NCBI GenBank assembly: GCA_944319925.1
Contig: CALUFQ010000013.1
Location: 1 to 64,000 of the forward strand
DNA length: 64,000 bases
From: an uncultured Paraprevotella sp.
GTDB lineage: Bacteria > Bacteroidota > Bacteroidia > Bacteroidales > Bacteroidaceae
Direction: 5' to 3'
In this document: one piece after another, positions 35,956-45,391 of the stretch
Position numbering within the stretch: position 1 is the first letter of the stretch
How the letters are laid out: every line of letters starts with the position of its first letter
Position numbers and translations under genes: made by a program
The notes under the pieces: generated by a model
The model's database searches: none
The model's input: only the letters and a program-made list of their open reading frames with translations
What the model was told of the DNA's origin: nothing

Positions 35956-36738
35956 ATGACCAAAGAAGAAATCATGCGGCCGGAAAATCTGGTCTATAAA
36001 AAACCGACGTTGCTCAACGACACCCCGATGCATTATTGCCCGGGATGCAGCCACGGCGTAGTGCACAAGCTTGTGGCCGAAATCATTGAAGAAATGGGCA
36101 TGGAAGAAAAAACGGTGGCCATCTCGCCGGTAGGTTGCGCCGTATTCGCTTACAATTACATTGACGTGGATTGGATAGAGGCTGCCCATGGACGCGCGCC
36201 CGCTGTGGCCAGTGCGGTCAAACGCCTGTGGCCCGACCGGTTGGTCTTCACCTACCAGGGAGATGGTGATTTGGCCTGCATCGGCACCGCCGAAAGCATC
36301 CATGCCCTGAACCGGGGCGAGCACATTGCCATCATCTTCATCAACAACGCCATCTATGGCATGACAGGCGGGCAAATGGCTCCTACCACGCTGATGGGCA
36401 TGAAGACTTCCACTTGTCCCTACGGACGTGTGGCCGACCTGCACGGCTATCCGCTGAATTTCACTGAAATCGCCGCCACATTGGAAGGCACATGTTACGT
36501 GACACGACAGTCCGTGCATACCGTGGCAGCCATCCGCAAAGCCAAGAAAGCCATCCGCAAAGCCTTCGAAAACTCCATGCAAGGCAAAGGCGCCAGCCTG
36601 GTTGAAATCGTTTCTACCTGTAATGCAGGTTGGAAACTTTCACCGGAAAAGGCCAACCAATGGATGGAAGAAAACATGTTCAAATTCTATCCGCTCGGCG
36701 ACTTGAAGGACACCACGGCGGAAAGTCCCACTCATTAA
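35956..36738 (+). CDS. 2-oxoacid:ferredoxin oxidoreductase beta subunit (TPP-binding)
   Basis: A 260-residue subunit with the iron-sulfur/thiamine signature YCPGCSHGVVHKLVAEI, the VGCAVFAYN segment, the AHGRAPAVASAVKR loop, and the thiamine-Mg motif GDGDLACIG followed by NNAIYGMTGGQ. It binds thiamine pyrophosphate and performs the decarboxylation. It lies 12 bp after the small membrane-protein gene and 12 bp before the gamma subunit. Confidence 0.93.
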   Translation: MTKEEIMRPENLVYKKPTLLNDTPMHYCPGCSHGVVHKLVAEIIEEMGMEEKTVAISPVGCAVFAYNYIDVDWIEAAHGRAPAVASAVKRLWPDRLVFTYQGDGDLACIGTAESIHALNRGEHIAIIFINNAIYGMTGGQMAPTTLMGMKTSTCPYGRVADLHGYPLNFTEIAATLEGTCYVTRQSVHTVAAIRKAKKAIRKAFENSMQGKGASLVEIVSTCNAGWKLSPEKANQWMEENMFKFYPLGDLKDTTAESPTH

Positions 36739-36750
36739 ACGCAAAAAATC

Positions 36751-37296
36751 ATGAAAGAAGAAATCATCATAGCCGGATTCGGCGGACAAGGCGTACTCTC
36801 GATGGGAAAAATCTTGGCCTATGCCGCCATGGTGGAAGGCAAGGAAGTGACTTGGATGCCTTCCTACGGGCCGGAACAACGCGGCGGCACGGCCAACGTC
36901 ACGGTCATCGTGAGCGACACCCGCATCTCATCCCCCATCCTGAGTACGTATGACACGGCCGTCATCCTCAACCAACCTTCGCTGGAAAAATTCGAACCGG
37001 CCGTCAAGCCGGGCGGCACACTGATTTACGACGGCTACGGCATTTGCACACCGCCTTCGCGCACGGACATCACGGTGTACCGCATCGACGCCATGGATGC
37101 CGCAGCCGAAATGAAAGCCGCCAAAGCATTCAACATGATCGTACTGGGCGGATTGCTGAAAGTATGTCCGTTAGTGCAAATCGATGACGTAATCCATGCA
37201 CTGCGCAAAACGCTTCCCGCGCGACACCACGACCTTATCCCGATGAACGAAGCCGCGCTCCGCAAAGGCATGGACATCATTTTCAAGCTCGGCTAA
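36751..37296 (+). CDS. 2-oxoacid:ferredoxin oxidoreductase gamma subunit
   Basis: A 181-residue subunit with the family opening EEIIIAGFGGQGVLSMGKIL and the conserved MPSYGPEQRGGTANVTVI, which shapes the CoA-binding region. Together with the delta, alpha and beta genes just upstream it completes the four-subunit enzyme. It is the last gene of the operon; a clear terminator follows 25 bp after its stop. Confidence 0.93.
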   Translation: MKEEIIIAGFGGQGVLSMGKILAYAAMVEGKEVTWMPSYGPEQRGGTANVTVIVSDTRISSPILSTYDTAVILNQPSLEKFEPAVKPGGTLIYDGYGICTPPSRTDITVYRIDAMDAAAEMKAAKAFNMIVLGGLLKVCPLVQIDDVIHALRKTLPARHHDLIPMNEAALRKGMDIIFKLG

Positions 37297-37321
37297 CTTG
37301 CCAATCCCAAGAAAAAAACTT

Positions 37322-37368
37322 AAAGGGACGTATTTCGGATTTAGAAATACGTCCCTTTCCCCTTTTTC
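37322..37368 (+). terminator. Terminator of the oxidoreductase operon
   Basis: AAAGGGACGTATTTC (37322-37336) pairs perfectly with GAAATACGTCCCTTT (37344-37358), 7-base loop, followed by CCCCTTTTT. Confidence 0.85.
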
Positions 37369-37372
37369 TTAC

Positions 37373-37380
37373 TATCTTTG
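37373..37380 (+). promoter_or_regulatory. -7 box of the putative porin gene
   Basis: TATCTTTG ends only five bases before the ATG at 37386 (TTTGCACCCATG). With a normal start site the mRNA would have almost no leader. It lies directly behind the terminator of the preceding operon. Confidence 0.55.
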
Positions 37381-37385
37381 CACCC

Positions 37386-39644
37386 ATGATGAAATTGAAG
37401 CTCATATTCTTCCTTATATTGTGCGCGGCAATGCCAGCCTTGGCGCAGAACACCATCAACGCCCCGTACGGCACAGATGCCAACGGGAATCCGGTGGATG
37501 CCAATGGAAATCCTGTCCCGACGGACGAGTTCGGCAATCCCATCTTCGACGGGAGCGGAAACGATGCCTACATCTGGGGGCGTGACACTTCGCAAACTGA
37601 AAAAATTATCCCCATCGGCTCGTTTGCCTGGAAAATCGACGAACGTTTCGGCAATGTCACCCCCGCCGAAATGGACACGATACCCAACAACTTCCAGAAT
37701 TTCAATCTCACGGCCGGCCCCACGGGGCAATATAACTTTCTGGGCAACCTTGGCGCCCCGCGCCTTTCCCGCCTGTTCATGGACCGCAAGCCGTACAGTA
37801 ATTTCATCTTTGCCGACCCGTTCGACTACTTCTATACCCCTGTCAACGAATTTCTCTTCGTCAACACGCTCAGCCCCATCACCAACCTCTCTTACCACTC
37901 CTGTGGCAACAAGCAAGACGGCGAAGACCGTTTGCGCGCCACCTTTTCCAGCAACATCAACAAAATAGCCGGCATAGGATTCAAGGTGGACTACCTCTAC
38001 GGGCGGGGCTATTACAACAACCAGGCCACCTCGCTTTTCAACGGCTCCCTCTATGGCTACTACCGTGGCGACCAATATGACATGCACGCTTGGATCAGCG
38101 TGAACCACATGCGGTTTGGCGAAAACGGCGGCATCGAAGATGACAACTATATTACCCACCCGGAAGACTTTACCCGCTCGTTCGGCTCACGCGACATCCC
38201 GACCGTCCTGTCGGAAAACTGGAACCGCAACGAAGACCAGACCTATTACCTGACCCACCGTTACAACCTGGGGTTCTACAAACCTGTTGAATTGCCAGAT
38301 TCGCTGATGCCCGTCATGCCGGCCGACTCCGTGCTGCTGGCCGGTGTGCGCGACAGCCTGTTGAGGCAACAATATGCCCAGGCCGACACGGCGCGCCAAC
38401 ATGCCTTCATGGACTCGCTCCGGAACGACTTCATGGAAAAACAAGACTTGCCCGAAGATTTCGTGCCGGTGACCAGCTTCATCCACACGTTGCGCATCCG
38501 CAATGCCAAGCATACGGTATATTCCTACGACACGCCCGAACACTATTATGCAGATCTCTTCTATGGCGATCCCGACAACATGAGCGACCGCACACGCGGC
38601 ATTTCCGTCAAGAACACCCTCGGCATCGCCCTGCGCGAAGGATTCAACAAATGGGCCAAGGCCGGGCTGACGGCATTCGCCTCCCACGAATACCGCCATT
38701 TCACGATGCCCGGCCTGCTCGGGCAAACAAAAATAGAACAAGGCTACTCGGAAAACAACATCTCAGTGGGCGGGCAATTGAGCAAGCGCGAAGGAAAAAC
38801 GCTCCACTATGATGTCACGGGAGAAGTCGTGCTGCTGGGCGAAGACTTGGGGCAATTCGATGTGGAAGGAACAGCCGACCTTAATTTTCCACTCTTCAAG
38901 GACACGGTGCAGCTGGCCGCCCGCGCATTCGTCAAGAACCTCAACCCGAGTTTCTACATGCGCCACTACCACTCACAGTTCGCTTGGTGGGATAACAACC
39001 TCGACAAAGAATTCCGCACCCGCATTGAAGGGACTCTTTCATTGCAACGTACCCGCACCCGGCTGACAGTGGGCGTGGAAAACATCAAAAACTATGCCTA
39101 CTTCGCCACCGAAAAAATAGCCTACAACAACGAATCCGGGGACTTTGCCGGATACAGCAACCGGATTTCCGTGAAGCAATACGGCAACAGTGTGCAAGTG
39201 TTCAGTGCCAAGCTTAATCAAGACTTCAAATGGGGCATCCTGCATTGGGAAAACGAAGTGGCTTATCAAAAGACAAGCCATGCGGACATACTCCCCTTGC
39301 CCGACCTTTCGGCATATAGCAATCTCTATATCGTATTCCGCATTGCCAAAGTGTTGCGTGTGCAGCTCGGAGGAGACGTCAGGTTCTTTACCGAATATTA
39401 TGCGCCGGACTATGCCCCCATCATACAACAATTCACCGTGCAGGCCCCGGAAACGCGTGTCAAGCTAGGCAACTATCCCATCTGCAACGCCTATCTCAAC
39501 CTGCACCTGAAACACTGTCGCCTCTATGTAAATGTCAACCACGTGAATGCCGGCACAGGGAATATGAACTCATTCCTCGTCCCCCACTACCCCATCAATC
39601 CGCTCAACATCCACTTCGGCCTTTCATGGAATTTCTTCAATTAA
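37386..39644 (+). CDS. Putative porin of the Bacteroidetes outer membrane
   Basis: A 752-residue protein with a signal peptide (LKLIFFLILCAAMPALA-Q) and a short repeat DANGNPVDANGNPVP. The rest is rich in alternating aromatic/polar strands typical of a large outer-membrane beta-barrel (GIGFKVDYLYGRGYYN, VRLGDVRFFTEYYA-like strands near the end). It closes in a terminal-strand pattern (HFGLSWNFFN, ending in Phe-Asn). It matches the family called putative porin in Bacteroidetes; what it transports is unknown. Start ATG 37386; the next codon is also ATG. It has its own promoter after a terminator, and the GT61 gene follows 48 bp later. Confidence 0.87.
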   Translation: MMKLKLIFFLILCAAMPALAQNTINAPYGTDANGNPVDANGNPVPTDEFGNPIFDGSGNDAYIWGRDTSQTEKIIPIGSFAWKIDERFGNVTPAEMDTIPNNFQNFNLTAGPTGQYNFLGNLGAPRLSRLFMDRKPYSNFIFADPFDYFYTPVNEFLFVNTLSPITNLSYHSCGNKQDGEDRLRATFSSNINKIAGIGFKVDYLYGRGYYNNQATSLFNGSLYGYYRGDQYDMHAWISVNHMRFGENGGIEDDNYITHPEDFTRSFGSRDIPTVLSENWNRNEDQTYYLTHRYNLGFYKPVELPDSLMPVMPADSVLLAGVRDSLLRQQYAQADTARQHAFMDSLRNDFMEKQDLPEDFVPVTSFIHTLRIRNAKHTVYSYDTPEHYYADLFYGDPDNMSDRTRGISVKNTLGIALREGFNKWAKAGLTAFASHEYRHFTMPGLLGQTKIEQGYSENNISVGGQLSKREGKTLHYDVTGEVVLLGEDLGQFDVEGTADLNFPLFKDTVQLAARAFVKNLNPSFYMRHYHSQFAWWDNNLDKEFRTRIEGTLSLQRTRTRLTVGVENIKNYAYFATEKIAYNNESGDFAGYSNRISVKQYGNSVQVFSAKLNQDFKWGILHWENEVAYQKTSHADILPLPDLSAYSNLYIVFRIAKVLRVQLGGDVRFFTEYYAPDYAPIIQQFTVQAPETRVKLGNYPICNAYLNLHLKHCRLYVNVNHVNAGTGNMNSFLVPHYPINPLNIHFGLSWNFFN

Positions 39645-39692
39645 ACCCTCGGTGTCGCTTCCCGTCCTTTGTTTCTTCAATTGAGCCACGTT

Positions 39693-40895
39693 ATGCACTA
39701 TGACCTGTCTTATCTCAAAGAACCGATATATTCCGATATAAACAAACAAGCCGGCAACCATGTGTTGCAAGGAACGCTGTCGGTAACCACGTATGAAAAC
39801 GGTTGCATCTTGCCTTGCCTGCAAAGGAATCAAATTGAATATGATTACAGCGGCGGCGTTACAGACGCGGAACATCTGTTCGTCGAATCGTCCGCCTTAC
39901 ACGAAATGCCGTGCAAAGTTGGCGGTCCATACCCCGCCTCTTGCAAAAAGAGTGACCAATCTGTAATCTACATTGGTTTTTTACTTCCTGAATGGGGAAA
40001 CGTGATTACGGACAGTCTGAAAAAGTTGTGGTTCCTTCACACTCCTGAAGCAAAAAGCATGATTTTGAAAGGGGCTCAAATAGCATACGTCACTTTTGAA
40101 AACCGTCCTGTCTCCCAATATCAGTTAGAGCTTTGGGAATTAGGCGGGTATGACTGTGGGAAATGGCTGCATGTCACCACTCCCACACAATTCAAAAATG
40201 TGACAGTGCCAGATAACAGTCTCATCGCACTGCCCGATGACACAAGGCTTTTCCACAGCTTCTTCGCAGATGAAATAAGCCGCATCAAAGCAAACGTGGA
40301 CAAGCATGTGCGTGAAGCCGGTCTTCCTCTTCCAACACCACACGACATTTACCTGACCCGAACCCGATTAAAGCACAATAAGGACTACAACGAAATTCAA
40401 ATAGAAAGATTGTTTGAACAACGGGGATACCAGGTCATCGCTCCAGAAAAGCTGAGTGTCACGGCACAAATATGGCTAATGATGAATTGTAACAATATGG
40501 TGGCGACCGAAGGTTCCATTTCACACAACGCCATATTCATGAGCCCCAAAAGCAAATTGGTAATCTTACAAAAGGCCAATTATATGAACGGTTACCAACA
40601 TGTCATCAATGCCATGGCCGACCTTGACGTGACATACATTCCCGCACATCATTCAACCCGTGCTTCAAAAGACATGCCATGGGCTGGCCCATTCTACCTC
40701 TACGTCACACCGGAATTGTCCCGATGGTGCGGGATATGCGCCCCGCACTCCATTAGCCCCAGCCTGAAACCATCATACTGGAAGTATCGCGTGAAGAACA
40801 TCGGTTTCCTGTTGCGAATCAAACTATGGCTCTACTTGATTGTCCGAAAATGTATCAAATATCGCAGGAATAACCAGACAGGCCCGGCAGACTGA
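39693..40895 (+). CDS. Glycosyltransferase family 61 (DUF563-type) protein
   Basis: A 400-residue protein from ATG 39693 (MHYDLSYLKEP); a TTG eight codons upstream is less likely. The C-terminal half has the DUF563/GT61 pattern: DIYLTRTRLKHNKDYNEIQI, RLFEQRGYQVIAPEKLSVTA, and ATEGSISHNAIFMSPKSKL. Family members include plant xylosyl/arabinosyl transferases and bacterial surface-glycan transferases. Here it probably builds a cell-surface polysaccharide, donor unknown. It has no signal peptide. It is a lone gene, not part of a capsule cluster, and composition is slightly more AT-rich than its neighbours, which could mean transfer. Confidence 0.85.
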   Translation: MHYDLSYLKEPIYSDINKQAGNHVLQGTLSVTTYENGCILPCLQRNQIEYDYSGGVTDAEHLFVESSALHEMPCKVGGPYPASCKKSDQSVIYIGFLLPEWGNVITDSLKKLWFLHTPEAKSMILKGAQIAYVTFENRPVSQYQLELWELGGYDCGKWLHVTTPTQFKNVTVPDNSLIALPDDTRLFHSFFADEISRIKANVDKHVREAGLPLPTPHDIYLTRTRLKHNKDYNEIQIERLFEQRGYQVIAPEKLSVTAQIWLMMNCNNMVATEGSISHNAIFMSPKSKLVILQKANYMNGYQHVINAMADLDVTYIPAHHSTRASKDMPWAGPFYLYVTPELSRWCGICAPHSISPSLKPSYWKYRVKNIGFLLRIKLWLYLIVRKCIKYRRNNQTGPAD

Positions 40896-41278
40896 GGATT
40901 TCCGAATCCTTGGAATCCATAAGGGTTTGCACATGGCAAGCACAGGCTTATGCAAGAATAGGAAATCTTTTTCGCGGATTGAAAATCCTGGCACTCAATT
41001 CGTGGGTTGCAAATCCCATGCGGCAGGAGAACGGGAGGACACATGGACAACACCTCTGCCTTGCAAGGAAGATAATCCGAAGGGCGGGAAAGGTATCCCC
41101 TATACAGGAGTCCCCCTGCCCGCCCCATTTATGTTGTCCGTGGCTGCTTCCGTGGCTGTTCCTGTGGAGCATAAGCCCCACCCGCCACTTCGCGGCCCGT
41201 CGTCCTGCAAAGGCGGAACTTTTTTCCGCCCGGATGGCAAACAAACGGCCGTTACGACCGCGCGCCTTGCAGAGAGAG
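40896..41278. other. Intergenic stretch with family B repeat remnants
   Basis: No gene is recognised. From about 41160 it contains GC-rich modules akin to the family B loci: GCCACTTCGCGGCCCGTCG, GGCGGAACTTTTTTCCGCC (a perfect small hairpin), GGATGGCAAACAAACGGCC and GTTACGACC. A word-level match of GGATGGCAAA occurs at the 25.4 kb locus. It separates the convergent GT61 and sulfotransferase genes. Confidence 0.5.
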
Positions 41279-42388
41279 TCACTTCATTTCGTAATCCCAA
41301 TCCTTGAGCGCGTAGCCCCAGTTGTCGTTCACCAGCTGGACGGTGCGCGGCTTGTATTCGTAACGGTTTTTCTTGTAGCCCTTCTTGCGGTCGGTATAAG
41401 CACGGATGGCCGCCTCGGCTTCTGCGAAGCCGGGAATGCCCAATTGCTCGTATGCCCGGCACGTAGTGCCGAAAGCGTCGGCCTCGAACTCCTCGAATTT
41501 CACTTCGATGAGGTTGCCCGCCGGGATGCAGCCCTTCTGCGCCTCGTAGGCGCGATAAAGCTTCGTATAAGTAAGCAGCACGTTGCGTTCCATTTCTTCG
41601 TCACTGATGTGCTGCAGTTCCAACGGCTTGATGGTGTTGGTGAAGAAACTGCGGGTACTCTCGAATACAGTGTAGGGATTGCGCATGAGATAGATGAACT
41701 TGGCGTTGGGAAACATCTCCACGAGAGTGCGCACCCGTCCAGTGTGGGGAGGGTTCTTGGACAGGTAGGCCCGTCCGCCGGTGTTGGCGCACGAAATCTT
41801 GACGAGCTTGGCAAAAGTGTCCTTAAACGCGCGCAACTCTTCCGAAGTGATTTTCTCGAACGTCAGGTAGCGATCGGCATATTCCTGCCATCTTTCGGGG
41901 AAAAACCAAAAGTCGTAGAAAGAATACGGCATCATGTTCGAGAGGGCGAACTCCTCCTCCTGCGGCAGGTCGGGAGCCAGCTCCATGTTGTCCGTCGGAC
42001 GTTTGTCGGGCATGAGCCACCCCATCGTTTTCTTGAAGAAAGGCTGCCCGAAGAGCATCAGGTGAGGGAACACGGTCTGGTAGGTCGTAGTATAACCGAA
42101 AGACGGGTCTTGGGCGAAAATGTTGTGCACGAATGTCGTGCCGCTGCGCCAATGGCCAAGGATGAACACCGGATCGCGGTCAAGCTGCGTGTCGGCCAGA
42201 CATTTCGCGTAACGATGGTCTTGCACGGGAGCCAACAGGCTCAACAGGCGGCACACGGCCTTCGTCAGCAGATACTTCGTGCGCTTGTCCGAAGCAATCT
42301 CCTGTCCGCGTGTCATTTCCTTGAACGTTTTCCAATCGGCCCCCACGAGCGTGTTGACCGGAAGTTTGCTGAATTCCAATAATCCCAT
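41279..42388 (-). CDS. PAPS-dependent sulfotransferase
   Basis: A 369-residue cytoplasmic protein with both PAPS-binding signatures: the 5'-phosphosulfate loop VFILGHWRSGTTFVHNIF near residue 75, and the 3'-phosphate strand-helix KFIYLMRNPYTVFESTRSFF near 230. It would move a sulfonate group from PAPS to a hydroxyl or amine acceptor. It starts 14 bp after cysN and ends the run SLC13-cysC-cysD-cysN, which makes its co-substrate. I recall a sulfotransferase in a like setting in Bacteroides thetaiotaomicron that sulfonates cholesterol and other steroids; identity of the acceptor here is not provable by reading. The aromatic-rich middle (YSFYDFWFFPERWQEY) could line an acceptor pocket. Confidence 0.9.
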   Translation of the reverse strand: MGLLEFSKLPVNTLVGADWKTFKEMTRGQEIASDKRTKYLLTKAVCRLLSLLAPVQDHRYAKCLADTQLDRDPVFILGHWRSGTTFVHNIFAQDPSFGYTTTYQTVFPHLMLFGQPFFKKTMGWLMPDKRPTDNMELAPDLPQEEEFALSNMMPYSFYDFWFFPERWQEYADRYLTFEKITSEELRAFKDTFAKLVKISCANTGGRAYLSKNPPHTGRVRTLVEMFPNAKFIYLMRNPYTVFESTRSFFTNTIKPLELQHISDEEMERNVLLTYTKLYRAYEAQKGCIPAGNLIEVKFEEFEADAFGTTCRAYEQLGIPGFAEAEAAIRAYTDRKKGYKKNRYEYKPRTVQLVNDNWGYALKDWDYEMK

Positions 42389-42402
42389 GATATTTTGCTA
42401 AG

Positions 42403-43836
42403 TTAAGGTTTTGCTTTGATGACGCTGACAGCCAGCCCTTGCCGTTCCAAGTCCTTCACGGCACGGTCGATGGCTTCGTAGTGTTCCGGCCCGATGCCCA
42501 GCTTCGGAAGGTTCAGTTCCGGGAGGCGTTCCGTCTCAATGTCCTTCTCGTCCACAGGGGCGATGATCATGCCCACCGCGCTGGTGTTGTTCGTTACCGG
42601 GTCAATCAGGATGAACGCGCCCGTGGCTTTGTTCTCGGCATAAGCGTCAAAGAACAACGGCTTGGCCGTGGTGATGCGCACCCTCCCGATTTCGTTCAAC
42701 TTGAACCCATCGGCCTCGCGGCGTTCCATCGTGTTCACATCCACTTGATAGCAGATGCCGTCCACCGTGGCACGGGTAGTGTTGGTCGTTTGCTTCAGGT
42801 AGAAGTGTTTGCCGCTGTCCATCGGTTCCTCGTCCATCCACACGAACATGGCCTCGAAATGCCGACCCACGCAAGGTTGGTCCGCCGGATGCACCAGCAT
42901 CTCGCCGCGCGAGATGTCTATCTCGTCCTCCAAAGTCAGCGTCACACACTGCGGACAGAAAGCCTCCTGCAGGTCGCCGTCGTAAGTCACGATGCGCTTC
43001 ACCCGCGATGTCTTGCGCGAAGGCAAGGCCATGACCTCGTCGCCCACGCGAACCACGCCGGAAGCAATTTTTCCGCTGAAGCCGCGGAAATCCAAATTGG
43101 GACGCAACACGTACTGCACGGGGTAACGAAAATCCGTCATGTTGCGGTCGGTATGGATGGGCACGGTTTCCAAAAAGTCCAACAGGCAAGGCCCGTCATA
43201 CCACGGAGTCCGGTCGGATTTCTCCACCACGTTGTCGCCATCCAGAGCCGAAAGCGGGATACAAGTCACATCCTCAATGCCCACCTTATCCGTCAAAGCC
43301 TTGTAGTCCGCCACGATGGCATCGAACACCTGCCGGTCGAAATCCACAAGATCCATCTTGTTCACGGCCAGCACGACATGCTTGATGCCCAACAAGGACA
43401 CCAGGAACGTGTGGCGGCGGGTCTGCGTGATGACCCCCGTGCGGGCATCCACCAAGATGATGGCCAGGTTGGCCGTGGAGCCGCCCGTAATCATGTTGCG
43501 GGTGTATTGTTCGTGCCCCGGCGTGTCGGCGATGATGAACTTGCGTTGGTTGGTGGAGAAATAGCGGTAGGCCACGTCGATGGTGATGCCCTCTTCTCGC
43601 TCGGCCTTCAACCCGTCGAGCAGGAGCGCGTAGTCGATGTGGTCGCCCGCATTGCCCACACGCTTGCTGTCGCGCTCTAAAGCTTGGAGCTGGTCTTCAT
43701 ACAACTTCTTGCTGTCGAACAGCAAACGTCCGATTAGCGTCGATTTCCCGTCGTCCACCGAACCGGCCGTCAGCAGCCTGAGCTGGTCTTTCTTCTCGTC
43801 CTGGTCAAGAAACTCCTTTATGTTTGATATTGCCAT
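42403..43836 (-). CDS. cysN: Sulfate adenylyltransferase GTPase subunit
   Basis: The 477-residue protein starts at ATG 43836 ([18 protein letters not shown]). GTPase motifs: G1 [12 protein letters not shown]3 DTPGHEQY, G4 NKMDL; the C-terminal two-thirds hold the translation-factor-like beta domains ([20 protein letters not shown]). GTP hydrolysis drives CysD to make adenosine 5'-phosphosulfate from ATP and sulfate. It follows cysD after 22 bp. It has no APS-kinase extension; the separate cysC supplies that step. Confidence 0.95.
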   Translation of the reverse strand: MAISNIKEFLDQDEKKDQLRLLTAGSVDDGKSTLIGRLLFDSKKLYEDQLQALERDSKRVGNAGDHIDYALLLDGLKAEREEGITIDVAYRYFSTNQRKFIIADTPGHEQYTRNMITGGSTANLAIILVDARTGVITQTRRHTFLVSLLGIKHVVLAVNKMDLVDFDRQVFDAIVADYKALTDKVGIEDVTCIPLSALDGDNVVEKSDRTPWYDGPCLLDFLETVPIHTDRNMTDFRYPVQYVLRPNLDFRGFSGKIASGVVRVGDEVMALPSRKTSRVKRIVTYDGDLQEAFCPQCVTLTLEDEIDISRGEMLVHPADQPCVGRHFEAMFVWMDEEPMDSGKHFYLKQTTNTTRATVDGICYQVDVNTMERREADGFKLNEIGRVRITTAKPLFFDAYAENKATGAFILIDPVTNNTSAVGMIIAPVDEKDIETERLPELNLPKLGIGPEHYEAIDRAVKDLERQGLAVSVIKAKP

Positions 43837-43858
43837 GTTGCTTCCTCCTCGTGTGTGT

Positions 43859-44767
43859 TTAAAAATATCCTTCGCGTTTCTTCTGTTCCATCGACGCGTC
43901 CTGGTCAAAGTCAATCACGCGCGTGGTGCGTTCGCTCTTGGTCGTGGTCATCATTTCTTCCACGATTTTCTCTATTGTGTCGGCCTCGCTCTCGATGGCA
44001 CCGGTCAATGGCCAGCATCCCAACGTGCGGAAGCGGATTTTCTTCATCTCTATCTTGTCGCGGTACTTCTCCGGCAAGCGGTCATCGTCGGGCATGATGA
44101 GCTGCCCGTCAATGTTCACCACCGGACGTTCCTTGGCGAAATAGAGGGGCACGATGGGAATGTTCTCCAGCCGGATATATTGCCAGATGTCCAGCTCCGT
44201 CCAGTTGCTCAGCGGGAACACGCGGATGCTCTCTCCCTTGTGGATGCGGGCGTTGTAGATGTCCCACAATTCCGGACGCTGGTTCTTCGGATCCCATTGC
44301 TGGAATTGGTCGCGGAAAGAGAAGATGCGCTCTTTGGCACGGCTCTTCTCCTCGTCGCGCCGCGCCCCGCCGAAAGCCGCGTCGAACTTGTACTTGGCCA
44401 GCCCGTCAAGCAGAGCCTTGGTCTTCATCAAGTCGGTATGCACCTTGCTGCCGTGCGTGAACGGCCCCACGCCGGCGCGGAACGCCTCCATGTTGGATTC
44501 CACAATCAGGTTCCAGCCATATTTCTTGGCGTATTCGTCGCGGAACTGAATCATCTCCTTGAACTTCCACTTCGAATCGATGTGCATCAAAGGGAAAGGC
44601 ACCTTGCCGGGATAGAAAGCCTTCTCGGCCAGGCGCACCATCACGGAAGAATCCTTCCCGATGGAATAAAGCATCACCGGATTCTCGAACTCAGCCGCCA
44701 CCTCGCGGATGATGTGGATGGATTCGGCCTCCAGTTCCTGCAAATGGCTCAATTTATATTCAGACAT
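43859..44767 (-). CDS. cysD: Sulfate adenylyltransferase catalytic subunit
   Basis: A 302-residue protein of the PAPS-reductase/ATP-sulfurylase fold, with the PP-loop [35 protein letters not shown], the [17 protein letters not shown] segment, and [14 protein letters not shown]. It adenylates sulfate together with CysN. It lies 16 bp after cysC. Confidence 0.96.
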   Translation of the reverse strand: MSEYKLSHLQELEAESIHIIREVAAEFENPVMLYSIGKDSSVMVRLAEKAFYPGKVPFPLMHIDSKWKFKEMIQFRDEYAKKYGWNLIVESNMEAFRAGVGPFTHGSKVHTDLMKTKALLDGLAKYKFDAAFGGARRDEEKSRAKERIFSFRDQFQQWDPKNQRPELWDIYNARIHKGESIRVFPLSNWTELDIWQYIRLENIPIVPLYFAKERPVVNIDGQLIMPDDDRLPEKYRDKIEMKKIRFRTLGCWPLTGAIESEADTIEKIVEEMMTTTKSERTTRVIDFDQDASMEQKKREGYF

Positions 44768-44783
44768 AAGCTTACTCCTTATT

Positions 44784-45380
44784 TTATTTATGGTTCAATA
44801 TAAGTTCCAACACTTTCTCCACGGACTCTTCCAGCGACAACACCGACGTGTCTATCGCCAAGGCCGGGCGAACCGGCACCTCGAACGGCGCGCTCACGCC
44901 CGTGAAGTCCTTGATTTCGCCCCGACGCGCCTTGGCATACAGCCCCTTCACATCGCGTTGCTCGCACACCGCCAGCGGGGTCGATACATACACCTCCTTG
45001 AAGTCTGCCTCCCCGATGATGCGTTCCGCCATTTCACGCAGACTGTTTGTCGGGCTGATGAAAGCCGCCAGCGTAATAATGCCCGTGTCCACGAATAACT
45101 TTCCCACCTCGGCGATACGCCGGATGTTCTCCACCCGGTCTGCCTCAGAGAAGCCCAAGTTGTTATTGATGCCGCTGCGGATGTTGTCGCCGTCCAAAAT
45201 GCGGCATAACAACCCGCGCCGGTGCAGTTCGCGCTCCACGGCAATGGCCACCGTGCTTTTGCCCGAACCGCTCAGTCCCGTGAACCACACCATCACGCCA
45301 CGCTGCCCCAGCAACGTCTCCTTGTCCAGGCGCGTCAGCATGCGGTCGAATATCGGATAAATGTGTTTTGTCTCTTCCAT
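44784..45380 (-). CDS. cysC: Adenylylsulfate kinase
   Basis: A 198-residue kinase with the P-loop [12 protein letters not shown], the substrate segment [28 protein letters not shown] and the [14 protein letters not shown] lid region. It phosphorylates APS at the 3' position to give PAPS, the donor for the sulfotransferase. No PAPS reductase or sulfite reductase gene is nearby, which argues that the PAPS made here goes to sulfonation rather than cysteine synthesis. It starts 11 bp after the permease gene. Confidence 0.96.
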   Translation of the reverse strand: MEETKHIYPIFDRMLTRLDKETLLGQRGVMVWFTGLSGSGKSTVAIAVERELHRRGLLCRILDGDNIRSGINNNLGFSEADRVENIRRIAEVGKLFVDTGIITLAAFISPTNSLREMAERIIGEADFKEVYVSTPLAVCEQRDVKGLYAKARRGEIKDFTGVSAPFEVPVRPALAIDTSVLSLEESVEKVLELILNHK

Positions 45381-45391
45381 GAATGTCTTAT

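Noticed and set aside
42439..43680. 413-codon plus-strand frame opposite cysN
   Set aside because: Antisense shadow of the cysN gene; no family features.
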